Positions 7,454 through 16,148 of a stretch of 43,863 bases of DNA are shown here, piece by piece (position 1 is the first letter of the stretch; every line of letters starts with the position of its first letter). Under the pieces are notes generated by a model, which made no database searches, was not told where the DNA came from, and saw nothing but the letters and a program-made list of their open reading frames with translations. This DNA is from CAZIXN01 sp039180415 (lineage in GTDB: Bacteria; Planctomycetota; Phycisphaerae; Phycisphaerales; Phycisphaeraceae): the NCBI GenBank assembly GCA_039180415.1, contig JBCDDH010000022.1, positions 1 through 43,863 on the forward strand, in the 5' to 3' direction. Position numbers and translations under genes: made by a program.

Positions 7454-8329
7454 CTATGCCGTGCCGACGAGCACGCGGGGGAGGCGTTCGTGGTCGGGGA
7501 GGATGTCCAGGTCGGACCAGCCGGCGTCCCGGGCGAGTTTTTTCGCGTTCTCGGCGTGGTCGGCGGCGAACTCGAAGGCGATCAAACCGCCGGGCTTCAC
7601 GACCTCGCGGGCCCCGGCGATGAGCGGGCGGAGCACGTCCAGACCGTCGATGCCGCCGCGTAGGGCGAGGACGGGTTCGTGGTTTTTGACGTCCGGCGGT
7701 ACGTCGGGCCACTCGTGATCGGGGATGTAGGGCGGGTTGGACACGAGCGCGTCGAGCGGCGGTTCGCCGCGGCTAAGCAGCGGTTCGAGGCCGTTGCCGT
7801 GGCGGAGTTCGAGGCGGTCGAGCACGCCGTGGGCCTGACCGTTCTGCTCCGCGACGGCGAGCGCGTCTTCGGATAGATCGGTCGCGATCGCGGCGGCGTC
7901 GGGCAGGTGTTTGAGGAGCGTGACCGCGATCGCGCCCGAGCCGGTGCCGACGTCGGCGAAACGCAACGGCCCGGGCGTGCTCGTCCGAAGGGTTTGCAGG
8001 GCGTGTTCGACGAGCGTTTCGGTGCTCGGCCGAGGAACCAGGACCGCGGGCGACACCGCGAACTCCTGCGCGAAGAAGGTGGCGTGGCCGACGAGGTAGT
8101 CGACGGGCTCGTGGTTGGTGGCGCGGCGGACGAGGTCGCGCAGCGTGTCGCGCTCGGCCGGGCTGGCCGGGCGGTCGGGGTCCATATATAGGCGGAGGCG
8201 TTCCGTGCCGATCACGTGCCCGAGCAGCATCTCGGCCCGGACGCGGGGGGCGTCGAGTTGGTGCTTCTCGAAGTGTTGCGTGGTCCAGTGCAGGAGCCTG
8301 CGGGTGGTCCAGACGTCCGTGTCGGGCAT
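7454..8329 (-). CDS. prmC: Release-factor glutamine N5-methyltransferase PrmC (HemK)
   Basis: 291-aa SAM-dependent methyltransferase that methylates the GGQ glutamine of peptide-chain release factors. The N-terminal helical domain (about 1-90) contains RAEMLLGHVIGTERLRLYMD and EPVDYLVGHATFF. The Rossmann domain has the SAM loop DVGTGSGAIAV (126-136) and the catalytic motif NPPY (198-201) in SNPPYIPDHEW. Length and motifs are typical. prfA, its frequent neighbour, is not in the window. Confidence 0.95.
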   Translation of the reverse strand: MPDTDVWTTRRLLHWTTQHFEKHQLDAPRVRAEMLLGHVIGTERLRLYMDPDRPASPAERDTLRDLVRRATNHEPVDYLVGHATFFAQEFAVSPAVLVPRPSTETLVEHALQTLRTSTPGPLRFADVGTGSGAIAVTLLKHLPDAAAIATDLSEDALAVAEQNGQAHGVLDRLELRHGNGLEPLLSRGEPPLDALVSNPPYIPDHEWPDVPPDVKNHEPVLALRGGIDGLDVLRPLIAGAREVVKPGGLIAFEFAADHAENAKKLARDAGWSDLDILPDHERLPRVLVGTA

Positions 8330-8387
8330 GGGCTTGTTTTAGCAGGATCGGCGGGCCGTCCGTGGTTTTTGCCGAGCCAGACGACAA

Positions 8388-8417
8388 CCGGCCGCACGCG
8401 TGGAGGCGTGCGGCCGG
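8388..8417 (-). terminator. Strong hairpin downstream of the coiled-coil gene
   Basis: A perfect 12-bp stem (8388-8399 with 8406-8417) with a 6-base loop lies between the stop of the coiled-coil gene and the start of prmC. There is no clear T-run in the leftward direction. It is either a terminator or an mRNA-stabilising structure. Confidence 0.5.
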
Positions 8418-8493
8418 CGGTTTCTCCCCTTCGCCCCGTTGGGGTGCGTGGCGTGGACACGCGGGGCAAGCAAGGCGGTGGATGTCGGTTGGT

Positions 8494-9561
8494 TCAGGCC
8501 GCGTCGGCCTGGTCGGCGGGGTCGTTCTGGTCGGCGTGGTCGTCGTCGGTGAGGCGGAGGGTGCTGCGGCCTTGGCGGTCGCGCTCGGATTCCCAGGCCT
8601 TGAGCACGGCCTCTTCGGCCCGCTTGATCCGGGACAGGCTGCCCCATTCCTCGTCGAGTTCGGTCCGGCCCGCGGCGAGCGCTTCCCGTTCCTCGGCCAA
8701 CTCGGCCTTGGCTCGCTCGAGCTTCTCGATGCTCTGATCGAGCTGCTTGAAGCCCTCGGCGATCTTCTCGTCCGCCTCGGCGCGGGCGAGCTCGATCTCG
8801 CTCTGTGCATCGGCCTGCTGCACGGCGATCTGCGCTTCGGCCTGCTCGTGCCGTTCGGCGATCTCGCGGTCGCAGGCCGCGCGGCTTTCGGCCACTTCTT
8901 CCAGGCACGCCGCGCGGGCTTCGGCCAACTCGGCGGCGAGCGCGGCCTTGCCGTCGGCGGTCTCCCGGTCGAGTTCTTCGCGGGCTCGGGCGCTTTCGCT
9001 TTCCCACGCGTTCATCGCTTCGGTCAGTTCGTGGTCCCACGCGGCCCGCGCGGCGGCGTGCTCGTCGGACCAGGCCTGTTTGCTTTGGGTCAACTCGTTC
9101 GACCACGACTCCTGCGCTTCGGCGATCTGCCGGTCGCAGGCCGCGCGGGCTTCGTCGACGTGGCGTTCGCAGGCGGCTTTGGCCTCGGCGAGCTCACGCT
9201 CGGTGTCGTCGCGCTGCTGTTTCAATTCGGCGTGCTGCTGCGCGGCGAAGGCGTCGAATTCTCGGCGGTCGGTCTCGAGCTTGGTCCGGACGGCCTCGGC
9301 GGCGTCGGCGTCGGCGTGAGCCTTTTCCAGCAGCGCGTCGGCGCGGTCTTGGGTCTGGTCGGCGTGCTCCTGGGCGCGGCGGGTGGCCTCTTCGGCGTCG
9401 GCGAGCGCGGCGGTGCGTTCGTCGAGTTGGGCTTTGGTTTCCGCGTGCCACTTGCGGAGTGTGGCGAAGCGTTCTTCGAGTTCGGCGACGATCGCCGCGC
9501 CCGGGGCGCCGGCTTCGGGGCCGGGGGCTTCGTGGTCGAACGGAGGGGAGGCGTCGCTCAT
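8494..9561 (-). CDS. Long coiled-coil protein with hendecad (11-residue) repeats
   Basis: 355 aa, rich in Ala, Glu, Arg and Gln, almost entirely predicted coiled coil, with no signal peptide or membrane segment. Residues 131-241 form ten consecutive 11-residue repeats. The marker position runs C131, C142, W153, W164, W175, W186, L197, L208, C219, C230, A241, and the repeat pattern is roughly xxxELAEARAA[C/W/L]. Flanking parts look like ordinary coiled coil, and the C-terminus is acidic and disordered (DDDHADQNDPADQ). ATG 9561 has an AAGGA motif 8 bases upstream. A structural or scaffolding role is likely. I do not recognise a named family. Confidence 0.8.
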   Translation of the reverse strand: MSDASPPFDHEAPGPEAGAPGAAIVAELEERFATLRKWHAETKAQLDERTAALADAEEATRRAQEHADQTQDRADALLEKAHADADAAEAVRTKLETDRREFDAFAAQQHAELKQQRDDTERELAEAKAACERHVDEARAACDRQIAEAQESWSNELTQSKQAWSDEHAAARAAWDHELTEAMNAWESESARAREELDRETADGKAALAAELAEARAACLEEVAESRAACDREIAERHEQAEAQIAVQQADAQSEIELARAEADEKIAEGFKQLDQSIEKLERAKAELAEEREALAAGRTELDEEWGSLSRIKRAEEAVLKAWESERDRQGRSTLRLTDDDHADQNDPADQADAA

Positions 9562-9716
9562 CGTGGAGTCCTTGCGGCGGGCGGCTCGGCGGGTTGCCGA
9601 AACGGGTCTGCCCGTGCGATCGTCACAACCGTGCGGCCACTTCACCCCGTCCGCTGCGGGACAGGAAGATTCCCGGTCGGCGTCCGAGAACCCGCGGCGG
9701 GCCGTACACTCCGGGC

Positions 9717-10829
9717 ATGCAAACCTCCGGTCCCCGCCGTTCGGACCCGACGTCGAAACCCCCGGCTTCCGGCTCGCTGAACCGTCGCACGCTGCTGGCT
9801 CGGCTTTCGGCGCTGGCGTTGGCCGCGGGCTTGCCGGCCCCGCTCGCGTCGCGGGCTTCCGCTCAGCCCGCCGCCGAGGCGCCGGGCCTCGCGCCGCCCA
9901 CCCGCGACGCTTTTGGCGAATTGCTGCCGATGCGGAAGTTCGGCCGGCACGACGAATGGGTCACGTCGCTGGGCTTGGGCGGCGCCCATTTCGATCAGTT
10001 CCGGGACCGCGATCTGCAGGCCGCCGCCGACACGCTGATCGAAAACGGCGTGCGCTTTATCGACACCGCCGAGTCCTACGGCCGCGGCAACAGCGAGACG
10101 ATCATCGGGCGGACGCTCGTGCCCAAGTATCGCGACGCGCTGTTCATCATGACCAAGACCAAAGGCCGGACCGCCGACCAGGTCCGCGCGCATCTCGACG
10201 GCAGCCGGAAGCGTATGGGCGTCGACGTCATCGACCTTTGGCAGATCCATTCGTTGCAGGACGCCGCCGACGTCGATCGCTTCGTCGACCGCGGCGGGCT
10301 GGACTTCTTCCTGGAGCAGCGCGAGAAGGGTACGGTCCGCTACCTCGGGCTCACCGGCCACGTCTCGCCGACGCCGTTCAACCACCTGCTCGACCACCTC
10401 GATCGCCGCGGCGTGGCGTTCGATGCGGCGCTGATGCCCATCAACCTCGTCGACCCGCAATACGAGAGCTTCATCGACGGCGTGCTGCCGCGCCTGGTTC
10501 AGAACGGCTACGCGGTGTTGGCGATGAAGACGCTGGCGTTTGGTGGGTTCTTTGGGAACAATTTCGCCTGGGCCAACCGCGACGAGGCCGATCCCACGCG
10601 CATCATCCCCGACCGTGTCAGCCTCGAAGAGGCCTTGCACTTCGCGCTGGCCCACCCGATCGCGTCGCTGGTGTCGGGGATGAACCGGACCCGCCAGATC
10701 GTCCAGAACGCCGGGATCGCCCGCCGCTTTTCGGGCATGACGCCGGAAGTCCGGCGGGCCCTGGTCGATCGCGTCGCCGACGCCGCCGGCGAGTCGATGG
10801 AGTTCTACAAGGAGCACGGCGTCGGCTGA
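9717..10829 (+). CDS. Tat-exported aldo/keto reductase
   Basis: 370 aa. The N-terminus carries a twin-arginine signal (NRRTLLARL at 22-30, then a hydrophobic Ala/Leu stretch and an ASA-type cleavage site near 48-50), so it is probably exported folded with its cofactor. The aldo/keto reductase barrel shows the catalytic tetrad: D116 and Y121 in FIDTAESYG, K147 in MTKTK and H178 in LWQIHS. The C-terminal part has VSGMNRTRQIVQNA, as in the family. It is likely an NAD(P)H-dependent oxidoreductase of unknown substrate. ATG 9717 is the only start that gives the signal peptide. Confidence 0.9.
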   Translation: MQTSGPRRSDPTSKPPASGSLNRRTLLARLSALALAAGLPAPLASRASAQPAAEAPGLAPPTRDAFGELLPMRKFGRHDEWVTSLGLGGAHFDQFRDRDLQAAADTLIENGVRFIDTAESYGRGNSETIIGRTLVPKYRDALFIMTKTKGRTADQVRAHLDGSRKRMGVDVIDLWQIHSLQDAADVDRFVDRGGLDFFLEQREKGTVRYLGLTGHVSPTPFNHLLDHLDRRGVAFDAALMPINLVDPQYESFIDGVLPRLVQNGYAVLAMKTLAFGGFFGNNFAWANRDEADPTRIIPDRVSLEEALHFALAHPIASLVSGMNRTRQIVQNAGIARRFSGMTPEVRRALVDRVADAAGESMEFYKEHGVG

Positions 10830-10999
10830 GCGGCGTCGCGTCCGCGGCGGCCCGCAAGGCCCGAAAACCTCGCGGCCCGCCGCGAGCAATGCTTCTTGGG
10901 CCAAAAACCCGATCCGCGTACCATGAATCGTTCGGCGGCGCGGTTTTCGCGCCGCTCCCCCGCCCCGAACCGCCGTTCGTTCGGAGAAAGGCCCGGACC

Positions 11000-13072
11000 A
11001 TGACCCGCCCGCCCCTCGCCGTCCCCGCCCTGATCGCCGCGCTCGCGCTGCCCGCGTCGTTCGTTGCCGCCCAGCAACGCGTCACCGGCGGCAACGCCCT
11101 CGACGCCAACGCCCAGGTCGGCGGCGGGGCCGTCAACCCCGGCCAGGTCATCCCCGACTTCCGCGCCCGCAACCTGCTGCTCACCGGGCAAGTCACCAAC
11201 GCCCGGCAGTTCCAGGCCGAAATCGGTTACACCGCCGTCGGCGAGTTCCAGGGCGACCTGGGCACCGACGACCTTTTCCGTTTCCGCGCCGACTCGTTCG
11301 GCTCGACCCGTCAACTGCCGCAGGTCAACCAGACCGGCACGATGGACCTCAACACCGGGTTTAACGACATCGGCAACAGCGACGTGATCTTCACCAACTT
11401 CTTCAACCCCAGTGCCGGCGAAGTCAGCCAGCCCAACAACATCCGCACCGTCATCAACAACGACGGCAACCGCTCGGCCCTGATCACGCCCGGCACGTCG
11501 TTCAACACCGAGTTTCTCGGGTCGTCCCGCTTGGCGTCCACCGCCGTGGGCGTCACCGACGTCGGTCTGGTCGACACGGGTCGGCGCTTCGACACCGGCA
11601 ACCGCCTCGGTCGCAACCTGGGCCAATCTCTGGGTGTCGCCCGCGACGCCGAGGGCGGCTTCGTGAGCCTGGACGCCTCGCCCGTGTTCGGCCTGCGGGA
11701 AACCAGCCTGCCTTTGCCCGGCTCGATGATGGACATGCCCGAATTCGACCCCGACGACGCGTCGCCCGGGTCGAACCGTTTGGACCTGGACGACGCGGAC
11801 AACCGCTTGGGCACGCCCCGCGACGACGCCCGCTTCGGTGCCGGCTTCACGCCCGAACAAGAGGCCGACCCCACCAACCCCCTCGCTCTGCAGTCCGCCG
11901 ATCCGGCCGACCTGGACCCCAACGCCCCCCGCGGCATGACCCTCGGCGAGGCCCGCGACACCCGACGCTCCAGCGGACGGCTCGGCGAGAACGCCAACAA
12001 CCTCACCTCGAACTCCGCCGTCGACCCGACCCTCGCCGACCGCGACCCGTTCACCGGCCTGCCCGCGTCGATCCAGCTCGGCGCCCGCCTCGGCCCCGCC
12101 GGCAACGCCGCCGGCCGACCCACCCAGGCCGCCGACCAGCAGGACGCCCAGCGCGTCACCCGCCTCGGCGAAGCCATCTTCCGGCCCCTCGACACCACCG
12201 CCGCCCAGGAAGGCGACTCCGCCTACCTCGACCTGCTCGCCCAGATCCGCGAGAACTACCGGCAGCGCGACGGCGACGCGCAAGAGCAAGACGAGGCCCA
12301 GCCCCGCCGCGACCCGCTCCGCCAGGGCCCCGGCCGGCCCGAGTGGATGCAGGAACTCGAGACCCCCGAGGACGACCTGATCCAACGCGCCGAAGAGTCG
12401 GGCCTTTCCGCCGTGGCCAACATCCTCCGCGCCCAGCGCGACGACGGCCTCCGCGCCAACCGCGGCGGCGCGGGCAACGCCGCCAACGCCCCGCAGAGCC
12501 CCGAGGCCGCCGCCACCAACCAGGCCATGGAAGCGTTGATCGATCAGCTGTCCTTCGACCTGCCCCGCCTCGAAACCCTGCAGGGCCAGCGCGAAGACCG
12601 CATCAACCGGCACTTCGCCAACGCTCAGGAAGCCATGGCCAAGGGCCAGTTCTTCAAGGCCACCGCGCTCTACGAGCAGCTCGTCATCGACGCCCCGGGC
12701 AACCCGCTGGCCCGCGTCGGCCTGACCCACGCGCAGATGGGGGCCGGCCTGATCCGCTCCAGCGCCTTGCAACTCCGCCGCCTGTTCGAAGACCACCCCG
12801 AGCTCATCGCCGTGCGTTACGCCGAGAACCTCCTGCCCCCGCGCGACCGCACCGTCTGGCTGCGCAACGAGCTTCAACGCGCCGTCGACGACCCCAACCA
12901 GTCCAACGCCGAGCCCGCGCTGCTGCTGGCTTATCTCGGGCACCAGGCCGAGTCCCGCCAACTCGTCCGCTACGGCCTCGCGCTCGCCCAGGAAGCCAAG
13001 CCCCTCGACCCGCTGTTGCCGCTACTGCGGCAGATCTGGCTGGGCGAAGCGCTCGACGTGGAAGCCGAGTGA
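11000..13072 (+). CDS. Large secreted protein with C-terminal TPR-like helices
   Basis: 690 aa, unrecognised. It has a signal peptide (about 1-24, ALIAALALPASFVAAQ). A long region rich in Asn, Asp, Gly, Thr and Arg (about 25-440) without obvious domains looks extended. A helical C-terminal third (about 520-680) contains KGQFFKATALYEQLVIDAPGNP and resembles tetratricopeptide repeats. An AAAGG motif precedes ATG 11000. It lies between two exported enzymes on the same strand. A periplasmic or cell-surface scaffold is plausible, but no function can be assigned. Confidence 0.75.
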   Translation: MTRPPLAVPALIAALALPASFVAAQQRVTGGNALDANAQVGGGAVNPGQVIPDFRARNLLLTGQVTNARQFQAEIGYTAVGEFQGDLGTDDLFRFRADSFGSTRQLPQVNQTGTMDLNTGFNDIGNSDVIFTNFFNPSAGEVSQPNNIRTVINNDGNRSALITPGTSFNTEFLGSSRLASTAVGVTDVGLVDTGRRFDTGNRLGRNLGQSLGVARDAEGGFVSLDASPVFGLRETSLPLPGSMMDMPEFDPDDASPGSNRLDLDDADNRLGTPRDDARFGAGFTPEQEADPTNPLALQSADPADLDPNAPRGMTLGEARDTRRSSGRLGENANNLTSNSAVDPTLADRDPFTGLPASIQLGARLGPAGNAAGRPTQAADQQDAQRVTRLGEAIFRPLDTTAAQEGDSAYLDLLAQIRENYRQRDGDAQEQDEAQPRRDPLRQGPGRPEWMQELETPEDDLIQRAEESGLSAVANILRAQRDDGLRANRGGAGNAANAPQSPEAAATNQAMEALIDQLSFDLPRLETLQGQREDRINRHFANAQEAMAKGQFFKATALYEQLVIDAPGNPLARVGLTHAQMGAGLIRSSALQLRRLFEDHPELIAVRYAENLLPPRDRTVWLRNELQRAVDDPNQSNAEPALLLAYLGHQAESRQLVRYGLALAQEAKPLDPLLPLLRQIWLGEALDVEAE

Positions 13073-13127
13073 GCGTTCGCCCTTGATCGGGAGGTTGGCG
13101 CGAGCCGGTGGCCCGTAAAATCTCGGG

Positions 13128-14783
13128 ATGCTCAAACTCCTTCCGCTGTTGCTCGCGCTGCTCGCCCTCCCCGCTTCCGCGGAACCCCCGCAGCCCGCGG
13201 CCACCGATCGCGAGTCCGCGCTCGCGCCGCTCGCCGCCGACGGACTCGCCGCCGCACTCGACACGCTGCTCGATACCCACGACACCGCGCGACGTACGAA
13301 CGTCACCCTCGTCGTTCGTGACTTGGAAACCGGCGAAACCCTCTACGACCGGGGCGGCGACAAGCTCCTGACCCCCGCGAGCAACCTGAAGATCTACACG
13401 GCCGCCGCGGCGATCGACCTGCTCGGGCCGGAGTACACGTGGACGACCGGGCTGTCGCTATCGATGAACAATTACGTGCCGGGCCAACCGCAACGGCCCA
13501 ACCCGTTGCTCGTGGTAAGCGGCGACCCCATGCTCGACGTCGAACAACTCGGCCGACTGGTCGACGCCTTCATCGAGAAAAGGGGCGAGCTGGCTCCGTT
13601 AGCCGACGTCAGGGTCGATTCAAATCACGCCTGGCGTGGGCTTCCGCTCAAGGGTCCCGGTTGGATGTGGGACGACGATCCGGACTACTACAACATGTCC
13701 ATTACGCAGGCCATGCTGAACTTCAACGTGACCGGAGTCACCGTCACGCCCGACGGCCCGCGGATCGATCTGGATCAGCTTGATGTCTTCGACGAACGAT
13801 TCCGCGACGCAACGCTCGGCTTCGCATTCGACGCGTTGGGCGATCCCAAGCAATTTGATCGAGCGCGGGTCGAGTTCGATCCACCCGCCCGCATACCGGG
13901 TGTGCCGGCTTGGGACTCGGCGTCTCGGCAGCCCTTCGGAGTCGTTCATCCCGGAGTCGACGGGGGCCTGAGCGTCACGCGTTTGCCTTTTGACGAGGAC
14001 CTGACGATCGACGGGAACATGCGGCCCGACGCCGAACCGGTAACGGCTGAGCTGACCGTGCACGACCCGAATCGCTGGGTGGCGGCCGTCGTCGCCGATC
14101 TTTTCGAGGCCCGCGGTCAGGCGGTGGAATTAGCGATGACCAAGGATCAGAGCTTCGTTCCGTTCTTTGGTCGCCGCGATGCGAATTCACCGGACACCAC
14201 AGTCGTGAAGCAACGGGGCAAGCCGCTGTCCGAAGCCGTCCAACACTTCCTCCGCGTCAGCGAGAACGCGGTCGGCGAGATGCTGCTGCTGCAACTTGCC
14301 GAGACGTTCAGCAAAGACGACGACGGCGAACCGCAAGTCTCCTGGCCCGCCGGCGCGAAGGTGATCTCCGATTGGCTCGTGAACGAGGCCGGCGTCGAAG
14401 AAGGCTCGTTCCGGCTCGTCGACGGCTCGGGTCTGTCGCGCTACAACCTGATCTCGGCGAACTCGTCGATCCAACTGCTCGACCACATGGACGACCACGA
14501 ACACTTCGACGTGTTCTTCGGAGGCTTGCCGGTCTACAAGGTTGATCTTCCCGAAGCGGACGCTTGGAACGACACCCCGCTGGCCGAATTCGACGACGAG
14601 CGGGTGTTCGCCAAGCCCGGCGGGATGTCCGGCGTCAACACGATCTCCGGTTACCTCGACACGCTCGACGGCCGACGCCTCGCGTTCTCGCTGTTGGCCA
14701 ACGGGTACATCGGCGGCAGCGCCCCGGTCCGCGACCTGCGGGGCCAAGTGTGGGCGACGCTGGTGCGGTATCGGGCGGAGTAA
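13128..14783 (+). CDS. dacB: D-alanyl-D-alanine carboxypeptidase/endopeptidase (S13, PBP4-like)
   Basis: 551-aa serine penicillin-binding protein. A signal peptide (about 1-18) is followed by the three active-site boxes in S13 order: SxxK as S85-N-L-K88 in TPASNLKIYTAAA, SxN as S378-E-N380 in LRVSENAVGEM, and the KTG box at 496-498 in FAKPGGMSGVNT. The last reads KPG instead of KTG. The large insert between boxes 1 and 2 is typical of S13. The enzyme trims or cleaves peptidoglycan peptides in the periplasm. The middle of the gene (about 13560-14200) has somewhat lower GC than its ends. Confidence 0.9.
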   Translation: MLKLLPLLLALLALPASAEPPQPAATDRESALAPLAADGLAAALDTLLDTHDTARRTNVTLVVRDLETGETLYDRGGDKLLTPASNLKIYTAAAAIDLLGPEYTWTTGLSLSMNNYVPGQPQRPNPLLVVSGDPMLDVEQLGRLVDAFIEKRGELAPLADVRVDSNHAWRGLPLKGPGWMWDDDPDYYNMSITQAMLNFNVTGVTVTPDGPRIDLDQLDVFDERFRDATLGFAFDALGDPKQFDRARVEFDPPARIPGVPAWDSASRQPFGVVHPGVDGGLSVTRLPFDEDLTIDGNMRPDAEPVTAELTVHDPNRWVAAVVADLFEARGQAVELAMTKDQSFVPFFGRRDANSPDTTVVKQRGKPLSEAVQHFLRVSENAVGEMLLLQLAETFSKDDDGEPQVSWPAGAKVISDWLVNEAGVEEGSFRLVDGSGLSRYNLISANSSIQLLDHMDDHEHFDVFFGGLPVYKVDLPEADAWNDTPLAEFDDERVFAKPGGMSGVNTISGYLDTLDGRRLAFSLLANGYIGGSAPVRDLRGQVWATLVRYRAE

Positions 14784-14873
14784 CGCGGCACGTTGGTCAG
14801 GGCCGTGAGCCTTGGGCTTGGCCCACGGGCCCGCGACGCAGCCGCGGGCTCGCGCGGAAGACGGTGATTGACG

Positions 14874-14897
14874 AAAAACGCCGCCTGGCGGCGGCGT
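14874..14897 (-). terminator. Intrinsic terminator of the tRNA-Gly gene
   Basis: An 8-bp stem (14878-14885 with 14890-14897) and loop, read leftward, is followed by five T (14878-14874 on the minus strand). It lies 13 bases after the tRNA 3' end. Confidence 0.8.
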
Positions 14898-14910
14898 GGT
14901 TTCGGGGGGA

Positions 14911-14982
14911 AGCGGGTGAACGGATTCGAACCGTCGACATTTACCTTGGCAAGGTAACGCTCTACCACTGAGCTACACCCGC
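14911..14982 (-). tRNA. tRNA-Gly (anticodon GCC)
   Basis: A cloverleaf folds on the minus strand. The acceptor arm is GCGGGTG paired with CACCCGC, the D-arm has AGCTCAGTGGTAGAGC, and the anticodon loop TTGCCAA sits in a 5-bp stem. The T-loop is GGTTCGAATCC and the discriminator base is U, as expected for glycine. The 3' CCA is not encoded. Confidence 0.95.
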
Positions 14983-15070
14983 GGGGGAGATCGAATTTGC
15001 CCCGAGCTCCGAAGCATAGCACACGCATCGGGGGATTGGCAAAGCCAGCGGAGCCGTGAGGCGGGACACG

Positions 15071-15121
15071 TTGAGATTTCGTCTCAATTCGGTTGACGCT
15101 CACGGGTCCCGGCGGTAGCTT
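15071..15121 (+). promoter_or_regulatory. Candidate promoter and operator of the phnD-like gene
   Basis: A good sigma-70 match is present: TTGACG (15093-15098), a 17-base spacer, then TAGCTT (15116-15121), 45 bases before the ATG. Just upstream is an inverted repeat TTGAGA-5-TCTCAA (15071-15087) that could be an operator or activator site. No Pho-box direct repeats were recognised. Confidence 0.4.
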
Positions 15122-15166
15122 CCAGGCCTTCCAAAACTGTGTGCGTGTTTTCAACGGAGCGATGCC

Positions 15167-16138
15167 ATGCGTGGGTTGAATCGAGGGTTGGGGGTTGCGG
15201 CGGGTTTCGCTTGGTTGGCGCTGGGCCTGGGCTGTGGCCCGGGCGCTACGGAGAGCACGGAAGCGCCGGTCGGCGGCGCGGAGTTGGAGAAGGTCCGGTT
15301 CGTGTTCCAGAAGCAGAAAGACCCGGCGAGCCTGAAGGCGGCGGCGGATCGGCTGGGCGGCGCGTTGTCGGAGCGGCTGGGCGTGCCGGTGGAGGTGACG
15401 GTGCCGGGGGATTACTCGGCGTCGGTGCAGGCGTTGGTGAGCGGGACGACGGACGTGGCGTACGTGAGCGGGCTGCCGTTCCTGCTCGCGCGGCGGGACG
15501 GCGGGGCGGAATTGATTCTGGCCGAGCAGCGCGACGACGCGACGGGCACGACGCGCACCGAGTACGACTCCTTGATGGTGGTGCGGGCGGACAGCCCGTT
15601 GCAAACCGTGGACGATCTGAAGGCCCAAGCGGGGCAGACGCGTTTCTGCTTCACGAGCCCGACGAGCACGAGCGGGTACGTGTTCGCCCGGCTGCGGCTG
15701 GTGCGCGAAGGGGTTTTGGAAAAGGGCCAGGACCCCGCGGAGGTGTTCGGCGAGGTGTCGTTCGGCGGCGGGTACGCGCAGGCGTTGCGGGAGGTGGTGG
15801 CCGGCCGGGCGGACGTGGCGGCGGTGAGCTTTTACACGATGGAAGGCCCGAAAGCGGACGTGTACCTGACGCCGGAGGAGCGGGCGGGTCTGCGGATTCT
15901 GGCGCGGACGCCGGGGGTGCCGACGCACGTGGTGTGCGTGCGGTCCGGGTTGGACGGGGCGTGGAAGAGCAAGATCGCCGAGGCGCTGCGGGCGACGGCG
16001 GAGGCGGACCCGGACCTGTTGAGCGACGTGTACGGCACGGCGCGGTTCGTCGAGGTCGACGAAGACGCGCACGTCGCGTCGGCGATCGAGGCGGTGGAAG
16101 CGGTGGGGCTGCCGCTGGAGAACTTGAACAAGAAGTGA
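15167..16138 (+). CDS. PhnD-like phosphate/phosphonate-type ABC transporter binding protein
   Basis: 323 aa. The N-terminal signal ends at a cysteine (LALGLGC, C23) that could be lipidated, although the lipobox is weak. The mature protein is a type II periplasmic binding protein of the PhnD family: AAADRLGGALSERLGVPVEV, then SGTTDVAYVSGLPFLLA, then CFTSPTSTSGYVFAR and VAGRADVAAVSFY. The family binds phosphonates, phosphite or related oxyanions; the ligand here is not readable. The stop is 10 bases before the GTG of the fused transporter gene, so they form an operon. Confidence 0.85.
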   Translation: MRGLNRGLGVAAGFAWLALGLGCGPGATESTEAPVGGAELEKVRFVFQKQKDPASLKAAADRLGGALSERLGVPVEVTVPGDYSASVQALVSGTTDVAYVSGLPFLLARRDGGAELILAEQRDDATGTTRTEYDSLMVVRADSPLQTVDDLKAQAGQTRFCFTSPTSTSGYVFARLRLVREGVLEKGQDPAEVFGEVSFGGGYAQALREVVAGRADVAAVSFYTMEGPKADVYLTPEERAGLRILARTPGVPTHVVCVRSGLDGAWKSKIAEALRATAEADPDLLSDVYGTARFVEVDEDAHVASAIEAVEAVGLPLENLNKK

Positions 16139-16148
16139 TGCCGGAACC

